Part shown: positions 1-4,670 of the stretch, one piece after another
How the letters are laid out: every line of letters begins with the position of its first letter
Numbering within the stretch: the stretch's first letter is position 1
NCBI GenBank assembly: GCA_027717925.1
Contig: JALLON010000176.1
Coordinates: forward strand, 1-5,810
Length of the DNA stretch: 5,810 bases
Direction of reading: 5' to 3'
DNA from: Acidobacteria bacterium AH-259-G07
Lineage (GTDB): Bacteria > Acidobacteriota > UBA6911 > RPQK01 > JADFOI01
Position numbers and translations under genes: made by a program
Notes under the pieces: model-generated
Told to the model about the DNA's origin: nothing
The model's database searches: none
The model's input: the letters and a program-made list of their open reading frames with translations, nothing else

Positions 1-3
1 AGG

Positions 4-10
4 CCTCCTT
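4..10 (-). promoter_or_regulatory. Shine-Dalgarno sequence of a gene beyond the left edge
   Basis: On the minus strand AAGGAGG lies 13 nt after the TAG stop of the cyclase gene and 3 nt from the window edge. It is a full match to the anti-SD core. The start codon it would serve should lie a few bases outside the window. This suggests that the selD-cyclase transcription unit continues into a third gene. No start codon is visible, so this is inference from the motif and its position. Confidence 0.45.
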
Positions 11-23
11 CAGATTTTTCAGA

Positions 24-821
24 CTATTCTCGCTTGAAAATCACCCAAACTCGAGCTGGACCGCCTGAACCATTTTCGATCTTGATGGGTGCAGCGATCA
101 TCCAAGCTCCACGCGCAGGAACTTGCTCCAAATTTGCTGCATTTTCAATGTGATAGGCCCCAGCACCATTGACGATATGATGGACGGGAAAATCTGTAGA
201 AAGGCCGTAATCCACACTGAGCGTGTCCACACCAATCCCTTGAATTGCCCGTTCTTTAACAAGCAAGAGCGCTGCCTCGCTCGAAAACCCCGGGAAATGT
301 AAACGCCCAGAGGTGTCCTGATTCTTATACCGGTCGTAGTCATTCCAATACTGTCCCCAACCAGTGAGTGCGAACACGACTGCCCCGGAGGGGATCAGTC
401 CCTGTTGATTTTCCCAGCCTACGAGATCGTCTGGCGACAGGCGATAGTCTGGGGCCAGCTGACAGGCTTCACGGATATCAACAACCACAGCTGGTGCAAC
501 TAGATCTTCAAGCCCGATCTTGTCGATCGACACTTGTCCTGCCTCGAAGTGATTCGGTGCGTCCATGTGTGTGCCCAGGTGTTCCGGCGTAGAAAAAGCG
601 CCCGAGTAAACCCCATCCTCTTCCAGCGTGGCGATAATTTCAAAATGGAACGGGCAATAACCCTCCCCTGGCCAATATGGATTTGCCTCGCTCAAAGCAT
701 ATCCGAGGTCAACAACCTGCATCTGCCCACTGCTAATCTCACCTAGAGTGGGCGGGGCCGGGGAACTTGCACACGAAAGAAGAAGACAAAGGAGAGGAAA
801 AACTCTATAGAGAGATGTCAC
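24..821 (-). CDS. Cyclase-family (kynurenine formamidase-like) metal hydrolase, predicted lipoprotein
   Basis: The 265-residue product has the cyclase-family (PF04199) metal site H81-L-G-T-H85-M-D87-A-P-N-H91-F, which binds Zn or Mn in bacterial kynurenine formamidases and isatin hydrolases. Other family motifs follow: G-V-D-T near 197-200, and a C-terminal G-A-G-A-Y-H-I-E226-N-A-A-N-L block where the Glu/His pair sits in this family. The N-terminus (residues 1-20) is a short hydrophobic stretch ending in L-L-S-C17, a plausible lipobox, so the mature enzyme would be lipid-anchored outside the cytoplasmic membrane. Many known members are cytosolic. The start is GTG, overlapping the selD TAG stop by one base, with only a weak AGG upstream, so translation is probably coupled to selD. 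The substrate is unknown: amide or ester ring-opening is the family theme, but kynurenine specificity should not be assumed. Without a kyn pathway context a generic name is safest. Confidence 0.87.
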   Translation of the reverse strand: MTSLYRVFPLLCLLLSCASSPAPPTLGEISSGQMQVVDLGYALSEANPYWPGEGYCPFHFEIIATLEEDGVYSGAFSTPEHLGTHMDAPNHFEAGQVSIDKIGLEDLVAPAVVVDIREACQLAPDYRLSPDDLVGWENQQGLIPSGAVVFALTGWGQYWNDYDRYKNQDTSGRLHFPGFSSEAALLLVKERAIQGIGVDTLSVDYGLSTDFPVHHIVNGAGAYHIENAANLEQVPARGAWMIAAPIKIENGSGGPARVWVIFKRE

Positions 822-1864
822 TATTCTACCTGAATGTAGGTCGGTCCCAAATCGGCAACATGCCCCACTTGCTGCCCCAAGAACCCCTCTGCTTCCAATT
901 CCTCCGCTAATGTTTTCCCATCTTCCTTGTGTAGGCTAATGAGCAATCCTCCCGAAGTTTGTGGGTCTAGTAGAATCTTTTGCCGAAGAGAGGGAATGCC
1001 ATTCCATGAGATGGCAGTTCCAACGTAACGACGATTGGATTCTATCCCTTCTGGAAGCATCCCCTTCCTGGCCAGCTCTTCAGTTCCCTCCATTACAGGT
1101 ACTTTTCCGGCATTCAAGAAAAGTGTTTTGCCGCTTGCCTGGGCCATCTCGTAAGCATGCCCGACCAAACCATAACCGGTGATATCGGTGACAGAATGCA
1201 CGCGAAATTTCCCCATCCGATCAACCGCCTCGGCATTGAGTCTGAGCATCCACCGGATCGCTCTTTTCCCGATGTCGGAAGGAGTCTTTTTAAACTTAAT
1301 CCCGGTGGCGATGATCCCCGTTCCCAATGGCTTAGTGAGAAGTAAGATGTCACCTGCTTTGGCCGTGCTGTTGGTGTACATTTTCTGAGGATTGACCAGA
1401 CCCGTCACGCAATAACCAAATTTGACTTGAGGATCCTGAACAGAATGACCCCCAATGACTGCGACCTGAGCTTCATTCATCTTCTCGGTGCCGCCGCGTA
1501 AAATCTTGTGCAGCACTTCTTCCTCCAAGCTGTCACTTGGAAAACCGACAATGGAGAGCGCAAAGTGGGGAACTCCCCCCATGGCATAAATGTCACTCAG
1601 GGAATTGGCCGCCGCTATCTGACCGTAGGTGAAGGGGTCGTCGACCACCGGTGTAAAGAAATCGACCGTCTGGACCAACGCCCTCTCATCGTCCAGACGA
1701 TACACTCCGGCATCATCGGCTTTTTCATAGCCTACCAGCACATTGGAATCCTGATAAACATTAATTCCGGCTAGAACTCTCTGCAGCACCTCCGGTGCCA
1801 GCTTTGAAGCTCAACCCGCGCAATCGACCATTTCAGTCAATCGCTTCTTCCTTCCAAAAAGCAT
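821..1864 (-). CDS. selD: Selenide, water dikinase SelD, selenocysteine-containing (UGA at 1813-1811)
   Basis: SelD makes selenophosphate from selenide and ATP, the Se donor for Sec-tRNA and for 2-selenouridine in tRNA. A naive ORF starts only at a GTG at 1789, which would remove the catalytic N-terminus. Reading the same frame upstream through TGA 1813-1811 gives R-L-T-E-M-V-D-C-A-G-U18-A-S-K21, the family N-terminal motif with U at the position of E. coli Cys17 and K21 at that of Lys20. Downstream, D50/D51, D68 (T-V-D-F-F-T-P), N87 and D91 (A-N-S-L-S-D), G-G-H-S, D227 (T-D-I-T-G-Y-G) and L-D-P-Q-T-S-G-G match the ATP/Mg sites. The 347-residue length equals that of E. coli SelD. The start chosen is ATG 1864, the first in-frame start after an upstream TAG. 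It sits 7 nt after a TATAAT. Alternatives are TTG 1840, with GGAAGGAAG 6 nt before it, and ATG 1831. It is the first gene of a unit with the cyclase. The family call is near certain; Sec insertion is strongly inferred. Confidence 0.94.
1770..1813 (-). promoter_or_regulatory. Bacterial SECIS-like hairpin directing UGA to selenocysteine in selD
   Basis: Directly after the in-frame UGA (1813-1811) the mRNA can fold into a hairpin. GCACC (1798-1794) pairs with GGUGC (1790-1786) around a GGA apical loop (1793-1791). Below it CUG (1801-1799) pairs with CAG (1783-1781), leaving a two-base UG bulge on the 3' side. A basal GCU (1810-1808) can pair with AGC (1772-1770). The loop begins after 17 nt, and it starts with G. 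Both fit the known bacterial SECIS geometry of a G-containing apical loop some 16-37 nt after UGA, read by SelB. The fold was done by eye and no energy was computed. Confidence 0.65.
1838..1853 (-). promoter_or_regulatory. Purine-rich SD-like sequence before an alternative TTG start of selD
   Basis: The minus strand carries GGAAGGAAG followed by AAGCGA and then an in-frame TTG at 1840. The spacing is good for ribosome binding, and the protein would begin (M)-T-E-M-V-D-C-A-G-U. The same purine-rich stretch encodes G-R-K-K in the longer reading from ATG 1864, so it does not by itself decide the start. Both starts keep the whole catalytic motif. Confidence 0.35.
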
Positions 1865-1871
1865 GATTTTG

Positions 1872-1897
1872 ATTATACTCTACCGTCTCGTTTTCAA
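1872..1897 (-). promoter_or_regulatory. Putative selD promoter, -10 TATAAT close to the ATG
   Basis: A perfect -10 hexamer TATAAT reads on the minus strand at 1877-1872, 7 nt before the ATG at 1864. A TTGAAA at 1897-1892 resembles a -35 box, but the 14-nt spacer is short. The expected transcription start falls at about 1865, essentially at the ATG, so a transcript from here would be leaderless for ATG 1864. It would instead give a roughly 25-nt leader with a good SD for TTG 1840. The assignment rests on the -10 match and its intergenic position. Confidence 0.45.
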
Positions 1898-1912
1898 CAT
1901 GCTTGCTCGCAC

Positions 1913-1960
1913 TTTAGGCCCGCGCATGCCGCGAATGGCCGCGAATTAAGCGGGCCTAAA
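1913..1960. repeat. Perfect 10-bp inverted repeat with 28-nt loop in the selD-mnmG intergenic region
   Basis: TTTAGGCCCG at 1913-1922 is matched exactly by its reverse complement CGGGCCTAAA at 1951-1960. The loop between them contains two direct copies of GCCGCGAAT (1928-1936 and 1938-1946), one turn of about 10 bp apart. There is no T-tract on either side, so it does not look like an intrinsic terminator. It may be a dispersed extragenic repeat or a regulator-binding region; neither can be decided here. Confidence 0.6.
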
Positions 1961-2038
1961 TGCTCAGCTGGTCCATTATTCAAGCTGAAATCAGAGGGCA
2001 CACACACCTGATTCGCAGCCATTCGCGTCATTCGCGGG
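1928..2038. repeat. GCGAAT / ATTCGC iterated repeat forming an imperfect long inverted repeat
   Basis: The left arm 1928-1946 holds two GCCGCGAAT units at 10-bp period. The right side 2011-2038 holds three ATTCGC-starting units (2011, 2021, 2030) in the opposite orientation. Aligned as reverse complements, 1928-1946 and 2011-2029 agree at 17 of 19 bases, with about 64 bp between the arms. The pattern looks like an intergenic short-unit repeat rather than coding sequence. The rest of the 1865-2078 interval holds only the two promoter-like boxes; I see no gene in it. Confidence 0.55.
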
Positions 2039-2064
2039 TTTACTTTCACAATCCTACGATTGGT

Positions 2065-2070
2065 TATAAT
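2065..2070 (+). promoter_or_regulatory. Putative mnmG -10 box TATAAT, leaderless-type spacing
   Basis: TATAAT ends 8 nt before the mnmG ATG at 2079, so a transcript starting at the usual distance would begin at or within 2 nt of the ATG. No convincing -35 hexamer is seen 16-18 bp upstream, and no Shine-Dalgarno sequence lies before the ATG (the upstream bases are CATTTCCA). The absence of an SD and the -10 position together favour leaderless initiation. It mirrors the arrangement at selD on the other strand. Confidence 0.45.
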
Positions 2071-2078
2071 CATTTCCA

Positions 2079-3950
2079 ATGGCTGCGACACATTACGACG
2101 TGATTGTCATCGGCGGAGGTCATGCAGGGTGTGAGGCCGCCGTCACCTCGGCGCGAATGGGCGCCAAGACGGGACTTTTTACCATCAACTTAAACATGAT
2201 TGCACAGATGTCTTGTAATCCCTCAATCGGCGGCATCGCCAAGGGGCATCTGGTCCGAGAGATTGACGCACTGGGCGGCGTCATGGCGGAGGTCACCGAT
2301 CGCACGGGTATCCAATTTCGCCTTCTGAACCGCAGCCGAGGTCCGGCCGTCCAAGCACCGCGAGCTCAGTGTGACAAGGAACTGTATCGCAAAGAGATGC
2401 AACGGCTCCTTCGGGAGCAGGCAAACCTCACACTCGAGGAAACCGAGATAACGGCCATTGTGCGGAAAAAGAATAGGGTGGTGGCTGTCGAGACCTCGGA
2501 TGGGCGCCGGATCAGCTGTGCGGCCGTTATTTTAACCACAGGAACTTTCTTAAATGGTCTTTGCCACGTGGGGGAACACAAGTTTGTGGCTGGGCGCTCC
2601 GGGGAAAAAGCTTCCGTTCAACTGGCTGAATCGATTCGCAGCATCGGATTTCAAATGGGCCGGCTGAAAACAGGTACGCCGCCTCGCCTCGAGCGGGAAA
2701 GTATTGACTTTTCGCATTTTGAAATTCAGCCGGGAGACGAGGACCCTACACTCTTCTCCTTCCGCAGCAAAGGCGTTTGTCAACCCCAGGTGCACTGCTG
2801 GATTGCCTATACCAACGAGCAGGTTCACAAGGTCATTCGGGATAATCTCCATCGCAGTCCACTATACGGGGGAGAGATCGTAGGGATTGGGCCACGCTAC
2901 TGCCCCTCGATCGAGGACAAAATCGTCAAATTCTCCGATCGCAGCCAACATCAACTGTTTCTTGAGCCGGAAAGCCTCAGTTCTAACACGATTTACATTA
3001 ATGGTCTCTCCACAAGCATGCCTCTGGACGTGCAGCGCGCCATGCTTGATCACATCGAGGGCTTTAAGAACTCTGTGATGGTCCGCCCAGGGTACGCTGT
3101 AGAGTACGACTTTGTTCAGCCCGCCCAGCTGCACGCCAGGTTGGAAACCAAGGCGGTTGAAGGACTCTTTCTTGCGGGCCAAATTAACGGTACCACCGGC
3201 TACGAGGAGGCTGCAGCCCAAGGCATTATTGCCGGGATCAACGCCGCCCTAAAAGTTCTCGCCAAAGAACCTTTTGTCTTAAGTCGCTCAGAGTCCTATA
3301 TCGGCATCCTGATTGATGATCTGGTCACGCGTGGCGTCGATGAGCCCTATCGAATGTTCACCTCCCGAGCCGAGTATCGCCTCCTGCTACGCATCGATAA
3401 TGCGGATCGGCGCTTAATGCCCTACGGTGCTCACCTGGGACTAGTTCCGGCAAGCACCCACCGGCACTTTCAAAAGAAATGGGAGCGCATTGACCAAGCG
3501 ATTAACTTCCTACGAGAGACTTACTTAAAGAAAGATTCAGCGTCTTTTGAGAGACTTCGAGATGCGTTCGGATTGGAGTCGGGAACTTCCCTTCAACAAA
3601 TTCTCAAGCGTCCCGAGGTAAACATCAAGGATCTTTACGGCGTTCTGGAAAAAAACGGCATCACATTAAACGAAGAGGAACGCCGCGTGGTCCAGACACA
3701 AGTCAAATATGAAGGCTACATCCTTCAGCAAATGCGTGACATCGAGCGGCTGCACTCGCTGGAGCACCGCCGCATTCCTTCCAATTTTAATTACCAGGAG
3801 GTGGGCGGACTTTCCCGCGAGGTTGTGGAGCGATTGAGCAATGTAAGACCGGATAATCTTGGCCAGGCCTCCAGGATTACTGGGATCACTCCCGCCGCTA
3901 TTTCTATCCTGAATATTCATCTCGAACGGCGTCAAAGACCCGGGGTGTAA
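2079..3950 (+). CDS. mnmG: tRNA uridine-5-carboxymethylaminomethyl(34) synthesis enzyme MnmG (GidA)
   Basis: This FAD enzyme acts with MnmE to put (carboxymethyl)aminomethyl groups on U34 of tRNAs reading split-box codons, using methylene-THF and NADH in the cytoplasm. The 623-residue length is typical. The N-terminal dinucleotide fold has Y-D-V-I-V-I-G-G-G-H-A-G-C-E-A (residues 6-20). It is followed by the signature C46-N-P-S-I-G-G-I-A-K-G-H-L and then G-T-F-L-N-G and K-T-G-T-P-P-R-L. The second conserved catalytic-region cysteine is C275 in R-Y-C-P-S-I-E-D-K. The FAD-contacting L-F-L-A-G-Q-I-N-G-T-T-G-Y-E-E-A block starts near 363, then comes F-T-S-R-A-E-Y-R-L-L-L-R. The C-terminal helical domain, which contacts MnmE and tRNA, is complete and ends with the usual L-S-x-V-R-P and G-Q-A-S-R-I-x-G-I-T-P motifs. 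The ATG start gives the canonical N-terminus but lacks an SD. It is followed 2 nt later by rsmG, the common gidAB operon. Confidence 0.98.
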   Translation: MAATHYDVIVIGGGHAGCEAAVTSARMGAKTGLFTINLNMIAQMSCNPSIGGIAKGHLVREIDALGGVMAEVTDRTGIQFRLLNRSRGPAVQAPRAQCDKELYRKEMQRLLREQANLTLEETEITAIVRKKNRVVAVETSDGRRISCAAVILTTGTFLNGLCHVGEHKFVAGRSGEKASVQLAESIRSIGFQMGRLKTGTPPRLERESIDFSHFEIQPGDEDPTLFSFRSKGVCQPQVHCWIAYTNEQVHKVIRDNLHRSPLYGGEIVGIGPRYCPSIEDKIVKFSDRSQHQLFLEPESLSSNTIYINGLSTSMPLDVQRAMLDHIEGFKNSVMVRPGYAVEYDFVQPAQLHARLETKAVEGLFLAGQINGTTGYEEAAAQGIIAGINAALKVLAKEPFVLSRSESYIGILIDDLVTRGVDEPYRMFTSRAEYRLLLRIDNADRRLMPYGAHLGLVPASTHRHFQKKWERIDQAINFLRETYLKKDSASFERLRDAFGLESGTSLQQILKRPEVNIKDLYGVLEKNGITLNEEERRVVQTQVKYEGYILQQMRDIERLHSLEHRRIPSNFNYQEVGGLSREVVERLSNVRPDNLGQASRITGITPAAISILNIHLERRQRPGV

Positions 3951-3952
3951 AA

Positions 3953-4561
3953 ATGAGCCTCGGCCTCACGCCCGTTGCGCAGCTTGAGAAAGCGTACGAT
4001 ATTAAATTAACGGCAGATCAGAAACACCGCATTCGCCTCTACCTTGATCTTCTTAAACGATGGAATCGCCGCATCAATCTGACTTCGGCGGATGGCACGG
4101 AAGAATTGCTGCGATTTCATTTTTTTGAATCCTTCTGGGCGGCGCAGCTTTTTCTGGATGAGGGGGCAGCCGTGGCCGATGTGGGCAGTGGCGCCGGTTT
4201 TCCCGGTTTAGCCATGAAACTCTATCGGCCTTCCCTCCATTTGAGCTTGCTCGAGAAGAATCACAAGAAAGTTGTCTTCCTGCAGGAAGTCAGCCGCCTT
4301 CTGGACCTGGATGTTGAGATCTTCCATGGTCGAGCGGAAAGTTTCGCCAATTGGAATGCCATCGAAGTGGCCACTTTTCGGGCACTCAAGCCTTCGCAGG
4401 AGCTTCTGAGGATTTTCTCCTCCTGCGGCCTCTGTTTACTTTATTTCCACGGGAAAGATTTAGAGGAATCCCTTAGGGGACTGCCCGTCGTGACACAAGC
4501 AAAAGTGCCTCAATCGCGGAACCGGTATGTGGCGCTTTTGCAATGCTCCTACCGGGTGTGA
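3953..4561 (+). CDS. rsmG: 16S rRNA (guanine(527)-N7)-methyltransferase RsmG (GidB)
   Basis: RsmG methylates N7 of G527 in the 530 loop of 16S rRNA using SAM; its loss is known to give low-level streptomycin resistance. The 202-residue product has the N-terminal helical part with L-L-K-R-W-N-R-R-I-N-L-T-S (33-45) and the SAM-binding motif I D-V-G-S-G-A-G-F-P-G-L (76-86). Next comes L-L-E-K-N-H-K-K-V-V-F-L (99-110), where E101 is expected to hold the SAM ribose. A-T-F-R143-A-L-K-P stands at the family's usual S/A-R-A-x-x-P site. Length is close to E. coli RsmG (207), so the gene looks intact, although its stop codon lies inside a hairpin next to an insertion sequence and the last few residues could have been altered by that insertion. 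The ATG starts 2 nt after the mnmG stop, with GGGGTG in the mnmG end as a possible SD, so it is co-transcribed. The genes that often follow it (parA/parB) are not seen; an IS lies there. Confidence 0.96.
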   Translation: MSLGLTPVAQLEKAYDIKLTADQKHRIRLYLDLLKRWNRRINLTSADGTEELLRFHFFESFWAAQLFLDEGAAVADVGSGAGFPGLAMKLYRPSLHLSLLEKNHKKVVFLQEVSRLLDLDVEIFHGRAESFANWNAIEVATFRALKPSQELLRIFSSCGLCLLYFHGKDLEESLRGLPVVTQAKVPQSRNRYVALLQCSYRV

Positions 4562-4591
4562 GAAATGCGGACTAACCCGCATTTCTCACAC
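4556..4591 (+). terminator. Perfect 15-bp hairpin overlapping the rsmG stop, lacking a T-tract
   Basis: GTGTGAGAAATGCGG (4556-4570) and CCGCATTTCTCACAC (4577-4591) are exact reverse complements around a 6-nt loop, ACTAAC. The rsmG TGA (4559-4561) lies in the left arm. The position fits a terminator of the mnmG-rsmG operon, but the following bases are A-rich (TAAAAGAAAAAAAG) instead of T-rich. The minus-strand side has no T run either. It could be a terminator stem whose U-tract was displaced by the adjacent IS, a Rho-dependent or mRNA-stabilising stem, or part of the IS end itself. Confidence 0.45.
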
Positions 4592-4604
4592 TAAAAGAAA
4601 AAAA

Positions 4605-4666
4605 GACAGCCCTTTCTGCTATAAGTAGTTGAAAAACCAGCAACTTATAGCAAGAAAGGAGCTGTC
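4605..4666 (+). promoter_or_regulatory. Long hairpin sequestering the transposase ribosome binding site
   Basis: Three left-arm blocks pair with the right arm: GACAGC (4605-4610) with GCTGTC (4661-4666), CCTTTCT (4611-4617) with AGAAAGG (4653-4659), and GCTATAAG (4618-4625) with CTTATAGC (4644-4651). That is 21 bp with single-base bulges at 4652 and 4660. TTG/CAA can close an inner loop. The transposase SD, AAAGGAG (4655-4661), 9 nt before ATG 4671, lies wholly in the right arm. In an mRNA entering from rsmG the SD would be paired, which would repress translation. This strategy is known for other IS such as IS10; for this element it is inference. Confidence 0.6.
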
Positions 4667-4670
4667 CTCA

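Noticed and set aside
1..23. Terminator after the cyclase gene
   Set aside because: No inverted repeat is seen in the 23 bases; the sequence instead holds a Shine-Dalgarno motif for a following gene.
821..1789. selD as an N-terminally truncated gene or pseudogene starting at GTG 1789
   Set aside because: Upstream codons across one TGA rebuild the conserved N-terminus exactly, with Sec at the catalytic position and a SECIS-like hairpin.
2011..2038. Short CRISPR-like array of ATTCGC units
   Set aside because: Units are about 9-10 bp with no spacers of CRISPR length, and no cas genes are present.
1894..2091. 65-aa minus-strand ORF in the intergenic region
   Set aside because: It overlaps the mnmG start, has low-complexity repeat-derived residues, no SD and no recognisable family; it is explained by the GCGAAT/ATTCGC repeats.
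2862..3221. 119-aa minus-strand ORF inside mnmG
   Set aside because: It is antisense to the strongly conserved FAD-binding core of MnmG; it is an out-of-frame shadow.
4620..4650. Promoter for the transposase inside the hairpin (TATAAG, TTGAAA)
   Set aside because: No -10/-35 pair has acceptable spacing; the matches lie in the AT-rich stem and loop and are weak.
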